DNA of 42,738 nt from a virus: positions 1 to 42,738 of IMG/VR virus record IMGVR_UViG_3300022074_000107. One strand, 5' to 3'. The notes below the pieces were generated by a model that saw nothing but the letters and a program-made list of their open reading frames with translations, ran no database searches and was not told the origin of the DNA. The first letter of the stretch is position 1; the number at the start of each line of letters is the position of its first letter. The translations under genes were made by a program, and so were the position numbers. Below are positions 20,847 to 28,580 of the stretch, piece after piece.

Positions 20847-20978
20847 ATGAAACAAAGACTAGATAAAAGTTGTTGGAAGGGTTACGAGAAGAGAGGTACT
20901 AAAGTTTCTTCACGTAGTGGTACAAAAACCCGTGTTAACAACTGTGTAAAAAAAGGTACTCCTAAAAAGAAAAAGTAA
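20847..20978 (+). CDS. Small basic Cys-containing protein, 43 aa
   Basis: Reads MKQRLDKSCWKGYEKRGTKV and ends NNCVKKGTPKKKK. Two Cys and 14 Lys suggest a small nucleic acid-binding or virion-associated peptide. The CWKGYExxG pattern is common in small phage genes near capsid genes. It lies 2 bases after the DUF6321 gene, in the same operon. Confidence 0.6.
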   Translation: MKQRLDKSCWKGYEKRGTKVSSRSGTKTRVNNCVKKGTPKKKK

Positions 20979-21021
20979 TTAATTGTGGTGGGTGGGTTGG
21001 TTCTAAACATACTTAATTTAC
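20979..21021 (+). promoter_or_regulatory. psbA leader
   Basis: A 43-base intergenic gap with AATTAATT followed by a G-rich stretch (gtggtgggtgggttgg) and cTAAACATACTTAATTT before the psbA ATG. The gap is larger than most here and may hold a promoter or a G-rich RNA element. No clear Shine-Dalgarno is seen. Confidence 0.35.
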
Positions 21022-22098
21022 ATGACCGCATTAATTCAACAGCAGTCTCGTTCTAATTGGGATGAGTTCTGCAGCTGGGTAACCAGCACTAATAACCGGT
21101 TGTATGTTGGTTGGTTCGGTGTCCTTATGATCCCGACACTTCTGGCAGCAACCATTTGTTTTATCACTGCATTCGTTGCAGCACCACCAGTAGATATTGA
21201 TGGAATCAGAGAACCAGTCGCAGGCTCCCTCCTTTATGGAAACAACATCATATCGGGAGCCGTCGTTCCGAGCAGCAATGCCATCGGACTACACTTCTAC
21301 CCAATTTGGGAAGCTAATTCACTTGATGAATGGCTCTACAACGGAGGTCCATTCCAGCTTGTCGTTTTCCACTTCCTCATTGGTATCTATTCTTACATGG
21401 GACGAGAATGGGAACTTAGCTATCGACTAGGTATGCGTCCCTGGATCTTTGTTGCTTACTCAGCTCCAGTTGCTGCAGCTTCTGCAGTCTTCCTTGTGTA
21501 CCCATTTGGACAAGGATCTTTTAGTGATGCTATGCCTCTAGGTATCAGTGGAACATTTAACTATATGCTCGTTTTCCAAGCCGAACACAATATTCTCATG
21601 CACCCATTCCATATGCTTGGTGTCGCTGGTGTATTTGGTGGCGCTCTCTTCTCAGCTATGCATGGAAGTCTCGTCACATCCTCGCTTATTAGGGAAACTA
21701 CCGAGCAAGAATCCCACAACAATGGATACAAGTTTGGTCAAGAGGAAGAGACCTACAATATCGTTGCGGCTCACGGATACTTTGGACGACTAATTTTTCA
21801 ATATGCTAGCTTTAACAATTCTAGGTCACTGCATTTTTTCCTCGCAGCATTCCCAGTTATCGGTATCTGGTTTACCTCCCTCGGCGTCAGTACCATGGCT
21901 TTTAACCTCAATGGATTCAACTTCAATCAATCCATTAATTCAAGTGAAGGTCATGTGGTGAACACCTGGGCTGATGTGCTGAACCGTGCCGGTCTTGGTA
22001 TGGAAGTGATGCACGAAAGAAATGCACACAACTTCCCACTGGATCTCGCTACTGCCAGCACAACACCAGTAGCACTGAACACTTCTTTGATTGGATAA
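21022..22098 (+). CDS. psbA: Photosystem II D1 protein, photosynthesis auxiliary gene
   Basis: The 358-aa product is the D1 reaction-centre protein; the phage copy replaces fast-turning host D1 to keep photosynthesis running. Visible: five transmembrane helices, TFNYMLVF (redox Tyr), [13 protein letters not shown] (P680/quinone His region), [13 protein letters not shown], and the C-terminal [19 protein letters not shown] ending [18 protein letters not shown], with the cleavage expected after [12 protein letters not shown] carries Glu at the position of residue 130, the high-light D1 form. [11 protein letters not shown] in the D-E loop is somewhat unusual. Confidence 0.97.
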   Translation: MTALIQQQSRSNWDEFCSWVTSTNNRLYVGWFGVLMIPTLLAATICFITAFVAAPPVDIDGIREPVAGSLLYGNNIISGAVVPSSNAIGLHFYPIWEANSLDEWLYNGGPFQLVVFHFLIGIYSYMGREWELSYRLGMRPWIFVAYSAPVAAASAVFLVYPFGQGSFSDAMPLGISGTFNYMLVFQAEHNILMHPFHMLGVAGVFGGALFSAMHGSLVTSSLIRETTEQESHNNGYKFGQEEETYNIVAAHGYFGRLIFQYASFNNSRSLHFFLAAFPVIGIWFTSLGVSTMAFNLNGFNFNQSINSSEGHVVNTWADVLNRAGLGMEVMHERNAHNFPLDLATASTTPVALNTSLIG

Positions 22099-22122
22099 AA
22101 GTATCTTTTCTAATTAATTATT

Positions 22123-22287
22123 ATGCCTTATAATCCAACCTCCTCAGGACTCACAGTTGAATATGTAGTTAAGACAACAGGTGATCGCTTTTTTATTCCA
22201 GTGAATGCTCCTGAAGCATCAATGGCTAATCAACGTGCTCAATGCCTTAAGGTCGCTCCTAATGGTACTGAGAAAGTAGCAACTTAA
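22123..22287 (+). CDS. Small protein downstream of psbA, 54 aa
   Basis: Reads MPYNPTSSGLTVEYVVKTTG, then FFIPVNAPEASMANQRAQCL and TEKVAT. A beta-hairpin plus helix pattern; small proteins of this type are scattered in cyanophages but the role is unknown. It may have moved with psbA as a unit. The preceding 24 bases repeat the TAATTAATT seen before psbA. Confidence 0.55.
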   Translation: MPYNPTSSGLTVEYVVKTTGDRFFIPVNAPEASMANQRAQCLKVAPNGTEKVAT

Positions 22288-22291
22288 TAAA

Positions 22292-22376
22292 ACTAGGCTG
22301 ATGGTGTAGGACGGGTTCGACTCCCGTCCCAGTCATTGGTAGAGCCGCTAAGGCGACAACTCTACCGTGCACGGTA
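22292..22376 (+). ncRNA. tRNA-minihelix-like element plus hairpin upstream of the capsid gene
   Basis: GGACGGG (22309-22315), loop TTCGACT, and CCCGTCC (22323-22329) form a canonical T arm extended to 7 bp. ACTAGG (22292-22297) can pair with CCCAGT (22328-22333) at 5 of 6 positions as an acceptor, alternative to the stem extension. GGTAGAG (22338-22344) / CTCTACC (22360-22366) then forms a 7-bp hairpin, followed by the palindrome TACCGTGCACGGTA (22363-22376). No D or anticodon arm is present. The layout parallels 2491-2558: minihelix, hairpin, then a gene. It could be an RNase P-type processing site for capsid mRNA or an att remnant. Confidence 0.45.
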
Positions 22377-22450
22377 ATGAAAAGACCTTAACATTTTCAA
22401 TAAAAAATTTTGCTAGCAAGAAAAACTATAACTTATCTTTATTTACAATA

Positions 22451-23470
22451 ATGGCTAATTCTGTTATTACCCCTATTGGTTCTATTAACTCGAACCCCTC
22501 TACTATTGCACTTACGCAAGGTGGAGCTAACTATGATGCTAAGTACGCAACTTACCTGAAGCTTTTTTCTGGTGAGATGATCAAGGCCTATGAGTCTGCA
22601 TGTATCGCCAAAGGTACTGTGCAGTCCCGTACCCTGCGTAACGGTAAGTCCCTGCAGTTCATCTACACGGGACGTATGACCGCTGACTACCACACTCCTG
22701 GTACTCCTATTCTTGGTTCCGGTGATCCTCCGGTGGCCGAGAAGACCATCGTGATGGATGACCTGCTCGTCAGCTCTGCATTCTTGTATTCCTTGGACGA
22801 AACTCTGGCTCACTACAGCCTTCGTTCTGAGATCTCTGCCAAGATCGGTCACGCTCTTGCTGAGGCTTATGACAAGAAGATCTTCCGCATGATTGCTAAG
22901 TCTGCTCGTGAAGCTCATCCCATCACTGCATCTCCTGGTCCTGAGCCCGGTGGTTCTGTGATCAAGCTTGGTGCTGGTAACGAGTTCAACGCTCAAGCTC
23001 TGGTTGATGCCTTCTTCGAAGCTGCATCTATTCTTGATGAGAAGAACGTTCCTACCTCTGGTCGTTTTGCTGTCCTGTCTCCTCGTCAGTATTACGCACT
23101 CATCTCTCAGGTTGATACCAACATCCTGAACCGCGACTTTGGCAACAACTCTGGCAGCCTCACCTCTGGTGAAGGTCTGTATGAGATCGCTGGTATCTCC
23201 ATTCGTCGTTCAAACAACCTGCCTTTCATGGCTGGTAACGTTGCTCGTGTGAATGGTGAGAACAACGACTATAGCGGTGACTTCACTAGCCACTGTGGTC
23301 TCATCTACATGCGTGATGCCGCTGCTGTTGTCGAAGGTATTGGTCCTCAAGTCCAGACCACTGGATCTGATGTGAACACCATGTACCAAGGTGACGTTGT
23401 GGTTGGTCGTATGGCTATGGGTGCTGGCATCCTGAACCCTGCTGCTGCTATCGAACTGCAAGCTGCTTGA
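22451..23470 (+). CDS. Major capsid protein (T7 gp10-like)
   Basis: The 339-aa product has the HK97-type fold signature of T7-group capsids: SLQFIYTGRMTADYHTPGTP, KTIVMDDLLVSSAFLYSLDE, the spine helix HALAEAYDKKIFRMIAKSAR, RFAVLSPRQYYALIS, and a C-terminal DVVVGRMAMGAGILNPAAA. Start at ATG 22451 (MANSV); the frame is open to 22367, but that part overlaps the hairpin and palindrome and is AT-rich leader. Length equals T7 gp10A. No slippery site for a 10B form is seen near the stop. Confidence 0.93.
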   Translation: MANSVITPIGSINSNPSTIALTQGGANYDAKYATYLKLFSGEMIKAYESACIAKGTVQSRTLRNGKSLQFIYTGRMTADYHTPGTPILGSGDPPVAEKTIVMDDLLVSSAFLYSLDETLAHYSLRSEISAKIGHALAEAYDKKIFRMIAKSAREAHPITASPGPEPGGSVIKLGAGNEFNAQALVDAFFEAASILDEKNVPTSGRFAVLSPRQYYALISQVDTNILNRDFGNNSGSLTSGEGLYEIAGISIRRSNNLPFMAGNVARVNGENNDYSGDFTSHCGLIYMRDAAAVVEGIGPQVQTTGSDVNTMYQGDVVVGRMAMGAGILNPAAAIELQAA

Positions 23471-23484
23471 TGGAGTCGTGACAC

Positions 23485-23901
23485 ATGGCTTCTAATCTGA
23501 ATGCTGGTGTCGGACAACATGCAACTGTTACTAATAAAACTGGAAAAGCCGGTTCTGTATCTCAGAACCCGGCTCCTCCGGTTGAGGCTGGTAACAACTC
23601 TGCTAAGTCTGCTTACACCACAGTGAGTTCTACGGCACCCCTCGTGTCAATGCCTACCTTCGGTTCGATTGCAACTGCTTCTCTGACTACTTCTGTTTCT
23701 ACTAAAGCAGACGGTACTCAGACTGCTGTCGCAACTACCGTTGTTGGTTCAGGTACAGGCGCAACTGTCACTTACACTGTCGCATCTAGCTCAGCAAGTA
23801 ATCTTTCCATCGTTTCTGCTGGAACTAATTACGTTGTTGGTGATGTGTTGACAGTCGTTGGTGACACAAGCGTCACTGTTACTGTTAATTCTGTTGCATA
23901 A
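23485..23901 (+). CDS. Probable structural/decoration protein, 138 aa
   Basis: Ser/Thr/Val-rich beta protein starting MASNLNAGVGQHATVTNKTG, with a C-terminal part (ATVTYTVASSSASNLSIVSA, then YVVGDVLTVVGDTSVTVTV) typical of beta-sandwich decoration or head-fibre proteins. Position between capsid gene and terminator suggests a highly expressed virion component. Exact role is inferred. Confidence 0.6.
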   Translation: MASNLNAGVGQHATVTNKTGKAGSVSQNPAPPVEAGNNSAKSAYTTVSSTAPLVSMPTFGSIATASLTTSVSTKADGTQTAVATTVVGSGTGATVTYTVASSSASNLSIVSAGTNYVVGDVLTVVGDTSVTVTVNSVA

Positions 23902-23903
23902 TT

Positions 23904-24071
23904 ATGGCTACTACTACTCGTTTTTCCGTCGCTAAGACCAAGAAAAGCTACTCCGCACAAGGAGTTGATGCTGTTCTGGGTTCTACCGTGAAGAGTGAAA
24001 CTGAACAGTGGACTGGCGGTCTTGCCTATCCTCCTTCAGGTAACACTTCTCGGCTTGCTCCGACTTCCTGA
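23904..24071 (+). CDS. Small protein before the capsid terminator, 55 aa
   Basis: Reads MATTTRFSVAKTKKSYSAQG, then VDAVLGSTVKSETEQWTGGL and ends RLAPTS. It lies between the decoration-like gene and the strong terminator, so it would be made at high level with the capsid. No family is recognised; likely a minor virion component. Confidence 0.6.
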   Translation: MATTTRFSVAKTKKSYSAQGVDAVLGSTVKSETEQWTGGLAYPPSGNTSRLAPTS

Positions 24072-24080
24072 TTTATACCG

Positions 24081-24106
24081 GACCCTCTTCGGAGGGTCTT
24101 TTTTTT
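24081..24106 (+). terminator. Rho-independent terminator after the capsid block
   Basis: GACCCTC TTCG GAGGGTC forms a perfect 7-bp stem with a UUCG tetraloop followed by eight Ts. It matches in position the T-phi terminator that follows gene 10 in T7 and sets the high capsid to tail expression ratio. Confidence 0.95.
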
Positions 24107-24130
24107 ACCTTTTATTGAGATTGATATTCA

Positions 24131-24769
24131 ATGAACACTAGCATTCAAACTGAGACCGAACTCTCCAGCGTCAACTCAATACTAGGGAGCATCGGGCAAG
24201 CACCTATCAGCCGTATCTACAACAATAGTGGTACTGCACTTACATATGTCAACCCTGAAATTTCATATATTCATCAGATCCTCATGGAGGTTAATACTGA
24301 TGTACAGAATGAAGGATGGGTTTTTAATCGCGAACTGAATTATCCACTTACCCCTGATTCTAATGGAGAGATTATTGTACCAGCAAATGTTCTCCGTATG
24401 GATATGCACGATAACGCTACTTATCGGACTACTGATTTTGTATTAAGAAACGGAAAACTATACGATAAGTATAACCATACCTTTAAGTTTGATCCTCAAG
24501 TAAAGATCTGCTTTGATATTACTTGGAAGTGGGATTATGAAGAACTACCTTCGGTATTCAAGCGTTATATCACTCTACGTGCTAGTGGTCGTGCTGCTAC
24601 ACAGCTGGTTACCAACCCTCAGCTGGTACAGCTTTTAGGTTCGCAAGAGTCACAAGCACGAGCATCATGTCTGGAGTACGAATGTAATCAAGGTGACCAT
24701 AGTATCTTTGGTTTTCCAGATGGATCAATTTATAGAAGCTATCAACCTTACAGAGCCCTTGCACGATGA
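24131..24769 (+). CDS. Tail tubular protein A (T7 gp11-like gatekeeper)
   Basis: The 212-aa product joins portal and nozzle. The N-terminus SVNSILGSIGQAPISRI, then NWVFNREL-type wording (GWVFNRELNYPL) and the C-terminal YITLRASGRAATQLV with QESQARASCLEYE match the T7-group gatekeeper. It overlaps tail tube B by 4 bases (ATGA). Confidence 0.9.
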   Translation: MNTSIQTETELSSVNSILGSIGQAPISRIYNNSGTALTYVNPEISYIHQILMEVNTDVQNEGWVFNRELNYPLTPDSNGEIIVPANVLRMDMHDNATYRTTDFVLRNGKLYDKYNHTFKFDPQVKICFDITWKWDYEELPSVFKRYITLRASGRAATQLVTNPQLVQLLGSQESQARASCLEYECNQGDHSIFGFPDGSIYRSYQPYRALAR

Positions 24770-27474
24770 GCAGCGTTTCACAGATTATTCCTAACTATGC
24801 AACTGGTGGTATTTCTGACCAACCAGACGAACTAAAAAAACCAGGCCAGCTAAGGGATTGTCTGAATGCTTACCCTGATCTTGTACATGGTCTGTATAAA
24901 AGACCTGGCTTCCAGTTGTTGAAAGAATTTTTATATGATGAGTGTACCCAATCTAATACACCGCAGAATGGTACGTGGTTTCCATTTATTAGACAAAATA
25001 CTATAACCAAGACCCAAGAAAACTATTTGTTTTATATCAATCAGGCTGGTAGCTTTCATGCCTATGATATGAATGGAAATAATGTAGATGTATTTTATAG
25101 TCAGGAACCGCTTACTACTAAGCAAATCAACGAAGGTAATATAGATTTCAACCAACTACTTATTTGTGAGCGTTATCCTTACTTTGCCCATACAGAAAAC
25201 AATGGACTAAAGGCCGTCACTGTTAACAATTTTACAGTAGTCACTAATCCTGAGAACATTGTAACTACATCTAAAAGTGATAACAGAAGACCATTTGAAG
25301 CGTTTATAGAAATTACTCAACTCGTTTATGGTAGGGAGTATCTTCTTGGTATTGACCTACTTAACAATACAGCACCTAATGCTCAGTATACTGTGGCTAC
25401 TAAAATCAATCTAATTGATGTAGTTAACACTCGCAAGGATGTCAATGAAGATCCTTCTTGTCCTGCGCAGTTTAATCAAATTATTACGTTTGATGATACT
25501 TACGAATTTAGAGGTGGTAGGCGTGGTCAGCAAGGTTTGCAGATCAATATCAACACAGTCGGCGTCCAGGTACAAGGCAAAAACAACGTTAAATGTAGAT
25601 ATCGAACTACACTTGATCTTCTAGCTGGCGGTACTAATTGGAGAAAGGGCGACCAAGTTCTGGTATCCCAATCTGGTGCAAAAGGTAAACCAAGGCCAAC
25701 TGGTAATGATATTTATTACATTATCGAAGTTACTGAAGTAAAAACTGTATACGCATCTAATCAGTATGCAATTACAGGTGTCACCACACCTAGCAGCGGT
25801 AATGTTGTAGTTAAGATTAACGATGTTCTGACACAGTTAAAAACGCAAATTCAAAACAATACCCCTTTGCTAGCTGCAAAGATAGACATTGTAGGCAACG
25901 GGTTATATATACATCATCACGAAGCATTCACTGTTTCTACAAGTGAAAAGGATTTAATGAATATCCTGAGTAACACAGATGAGGATCAAAATAACCCTTA
26001 TGTTGTCGTTAATAATGTATCTCGACTTCCTATTGAATGTAAGGACGGTCTTGTTGTCAAGGTGGCTAATTCCTTCTCTGATGATGATGACTATTTTGTT
26101 CAGTTTAAATCTAATTATGGTGAGGTAAGCTCTGGTCAAGGAGAAGCCGCAACTGGTTATTGGGAAGAAGTAGCAGAGCCTGGTTCTAACACTATTCTGA
26201 ACTCATCAGATATGCCTCATGTCATTATCTTTGCTAATAAAGCTAATGGCGATCCAGCTTTTATTGCATCTGCCGTTGATTATAACAACAGGACTTGCGG
26301 TAGTGATGATTTTAATCCTAGTTTTGTTGATAGCCCTATATCTAATGTTCACTTCTACAGAAACAGACTTGTATTTCTGAGCGAAGAGAATGTCGTTATG
26401 TCAAGTGCTGGCGATCTATTTAATTGGTTTCCCTCTTCTGCTCTAGGTGTGTCATCCAGTGATCCTGTTGATCTTAGTGTTTCTACTAACTTTAGCTCAG
26501 TTCTGCAAGATGCTATTGTTATCAACAGTGGCATGATTCTGTTTAGTAAGTATCAGCAGTTTAGGCTGGATACATCCAACGACATCCTGAGTCCCAGTAC
26601 TGCCAAGATCTCTGAGATAAGCAGATATGAGTTTGATATTGAGACTAGACCATTTGCCCTAGGAACCAACATTGGTTTTATGGGATTGTCTACGACACAC
26701 AGCACGTTCTATGAACTGACTAATGTGTTTGACCAAGGTCCTGTTGATGTTATCGAAAGAAGCAAGATTATAAGTAAAACTATTCCTCCTGGTATGAATC
26801 TCATTGCTGATTCTAAAGAAGCTAATGTTGTATTTGTAGGTAAGTTTGATTCTGATATCGTGTATGGCTACCGTTATTTCACTGAAACTAATCAGAATAG
26901 TATTCAAAGCTGTTGGTTTAGATGGCAGCTGCCTGGTAACTTAGCTCAACACTTTGTTATTGATGGTGACTACTATTGTGTTGTTGAAGGTGACGACGGA
27001 TTTAGTAAATTTATTAAACTTGCTCTAGATAAACTACCTACTGATGGTCCATTCTACGACTACTGGCAGACAGATGCTACTCAATCAGCACTAACTCAGA
27101 AGACGTATAAATTTAAACTTGACTTCCCTACTATCAATTTACTTAAGGCTGAGCAAGGTCAGTTCAGATCAGATACGACTGCATCTCTTGTAGTGCATAG
27201 ATGTAATTGGAATTTTGCTGACATTGGTAGCTATCAATTTATTGTCTCTAGAGATGGCATGGATGCATACACAGTGTTGTATGAATCTAGATATATGGAT
27301 GAGTACCTAGCTGGAGAAGATCCCTTGGTTACAGAGGTTGAAAGAACAGTTCCTGTGTACACAAGAAATAACAACCTTAGCATTTCTCTTGAGTCTGAGT
27401 TTCCACATCCATTAGTTCTGCGTTCTATGAGATGGGAAGGAGATTATAATCAACGCTATTACAAACGTGTCTAA
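24766..27474 (+). CDS. Tail tubular protein B (T7 gp12-like nozzle)
   Basis: The 902-aa nozzle protein begins SQIIPNYATGGISDQPDELK with the family signature GGISxQPxxLxxPGQ, followed by DCLNAYPDLVHGLYKRPGFQ. Later FYRNRLVFLSEENVVMSSAG is the conserved beta-propeller segment. Typical T7 gp12 is 794 aa; this one is longer, as in cyanopodoviruses. It ends TaaA into the next gene with an 8-base overlap. Confidence 0.93.
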   Translation: MSSVSQIIPNYATGGISDQPDELKKPGQLRDCLNAYPDLVHGLYKRPGFQLLKEFLYDECTQSNTPQNGTWFPFIRQNTITKTQENYLFYINQAGSFHAYDMNGNNVDVFYSQEPLTTKQINEGNIDFNQLLICERYPYFAHTENNGLKAVTVNNFTVVTNPENIVTTSKSDNRRPFEAFIEITQLVYGREYLLGIDLLNNTAPNAQYTVATKINLIDVVNTRKDVNEDPSCPAQFNQIITFDDTYEFRGGRRGQQGLQININTVGVQVQGKNNVKCRYRTTLDLLAGGTNWRKGDQVLVSQSGAKGKPRPTGNDIYYIIEVTEVKTVYASNQYAITGVTTPSSGNVVVKINDVLTQLKTQIQNNTPLLAAKIDIVGNGLYIHHHEAFTVSTSEKDLMNILSNTDEDQNNPYVVVNNVSRLPIECKDGLVVKVANSFSDDDDYFVQFKSNYGEVSSGQGEAATGYWEEVAEPGSNTILNSSDMPHVIIFANKANGDPAFIASAVDYNNRTCGSDDFNPSFVDSPISNVHFYRNRLVFLSEENVVMSSAGDLFNWFPSSALGVSSSDPVDLSVSTNFSSVLQDAIVINSGMILFSKYQQFRLDTSNDILSPSTAKISEISRYEFDIETRPFALGTNIGFMGLSTTHSTFYELTNVFDQGPVDVIERSKIISKTIPPGMNLIADSKEANVVFVGKFDSDIVYGYRYFTETNQNSIQSCWFRWQLPGNLAQHFVIDGDYYCVVEGDDGFSKFIKLALDKLPTDGPFYDYWQTDATQSALTQKTYKFKLDFPTINLLKAEQGQFRSDTTASLVVHRCNWNFADIGSYQFIVSRDGMDAYTVLYESRYMDEYLAGEDPLVTEVERTVPVYTRNNNLSISLESEFPHPLVLRSMRWEGDYNQRYYKRV

Positions 27475-27913
27475 ATTTATTCACCCATGTACATTGGAGG
27501 CCGCCTATCAGGTTGCCTCTCAGTTACGCGAGGATGACCGTAGAGAGTGCGAAGAGGGTCACGGCAGTATTCCTACTATCCACATCCCTCTTGCCTCTTC
27601 AGAGTGCTTCTGCGTATCTTTCAACGTGCCTGACGGCAGGATTGCCGGTCTGGCTGGTATTTATAAGGATGGTCAGATATGGATGTTATGTACACCAGCC
27701 ATAGAAGACTTCCCGCATCATTTTGCAAGAGAGGCTAAACGCTTTATTGACAGGCGTCCTGAGCCTTACCTGTGGAACATCGTTGACAAGAGGAATACCG
27801 TCCACATCAAACTACTTAAATTTCTAGGTTTCACGCTACACGAGGAAGTGAGGCATGGTCCTAACAACTTACCCTTTATACGATTTGATAAATGTGCAGT
27901 GCAACCGCATTAG
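27467..27913 (+). CDS. Internal virion protein (T7 gp13-like, acetyltransferase-like fold)
   Basis: The 148-aa product starts at GTG 27467, overlapping the nozzle stop. The pattern VASQLREDDRRECEEGHG and GRIAGLAGIYKDGQIWMLCT, then FAREAKRFID and KLLKFLGFTLHEEVRHG, is GNAT-like (beta strand, acceptor-proximal helix, LGF motif), as seen in T7 gp13 relatives and phage 'internal protein A'. Order nozzle - gp13 - gp14 matches T7. No catalytic activity is implied. Confidence 0.8.
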   Translation: MSKFIHPCTLEAAYQVASQLREDDRRECEEGHGSIPTIHIPLASSECFCVSFNVPDGRIAGLAGIYKDGQIWMLCTPAIEDFPHHFAREAKRFIDRRPEPYLWNIVDKRNTVHIKLLKFLGFTLHEEVRHGPNNLPFIRFDKCAVQPH

Positions 27914-28578
27914 GTGTTGCTTCATTCGGAGTATCAGCAGTTGGAGCCATTGGACAACACCAGTCCGCACAAGCTCAGGCTGATGCTCAGAACAAAGCAG
28001 CCAGCAACAACTACAAACATAAGATGAAGGTTCGTGAGCGTAACTGGGATCGTGAACGCTTCCGTTACAACACAAACCTCGTCCAGTACCAACGTAATCT
28101 AAGTGAAAATGCTTTAGCTGCTAACCGTGCCTACGCAAGTGAACAGCAAAAGCTAAATAATATTTATAAGCAAGCGTCATTTAGGAATCAAGCTAACCTC
28201 GCGCAATTAGTACAAGGATCTGATAAAGCCGCTGCAGCTGGCATGACTGGAAGATCAGCACAGCGACTAGACAATCAGATTGTTAGTCAGTTTGGTCGTA
28301 ACCAAGCCATCGCTGCTGAGTCTTTATTTGGTGCAGGTATGGCTTATCAGGACCGTGTTGGATCTATCAACAGGTCACTGCAGGGAGATAACAACAGGGC
28401 GTATCAAAACGTTGCTGTCCAACCGATGCCAGATCTTGCTTCACCGCCACCTGTCATGACACCTGGACCGTCACCACTTGGCTTGGTTGCGGGTCTTGGT
28501 GGTGCTGCTCTTGGAGGCATTGGTACATATAACGAGCTTGTACCAGCAGATAAACAAATTGGTTATACAGCATCGTAA
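27892..28578 (+). CDS. Internal core protein (T7 gp14-like)
   Basis: The 228-aa product starts MCSATALGVASFGVSAVGAI, with the Cys-containing hydrophobic start typical of gp14, followed by a long Gln/Ala/Asn-rich helical region and a Gly/Pro-rich hydrophobic C-terminus (SPLGLVAGLGGAALGGIG). gp14 is ejected and forms the outer-membrane part of the DNA conduit. Overlaps the upstream gene by 22 bases. Confidence 0.88.
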   Translation: MCSATALGVASFGVSAVGAIGQHQSAQAQADAQNKAASNNYKHKMKVRERNWDRERFRYNTNLVQYQRNLSENALAANRAYASEQQKLNNIYKQASFRNQANLAQLVQGSDKAAAAGMTGRSAQRLDNQIVSQFGRNQAIAAESLFGAGMAYQDRVGSINRSLQGDNNRAYQNVAVQPMPDLASPPPVMTPGPSPLGLVAGLGGAALGGIGTYNELVPADKQIGYTAS

Positions 28579-28580
28579 CT

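Noticed and set aside
22262-22335. Complete tRNA gene ending at the T arm near 22310
   Set aside because: No D or anticodon arm and only partial acceptor pairing could be found.
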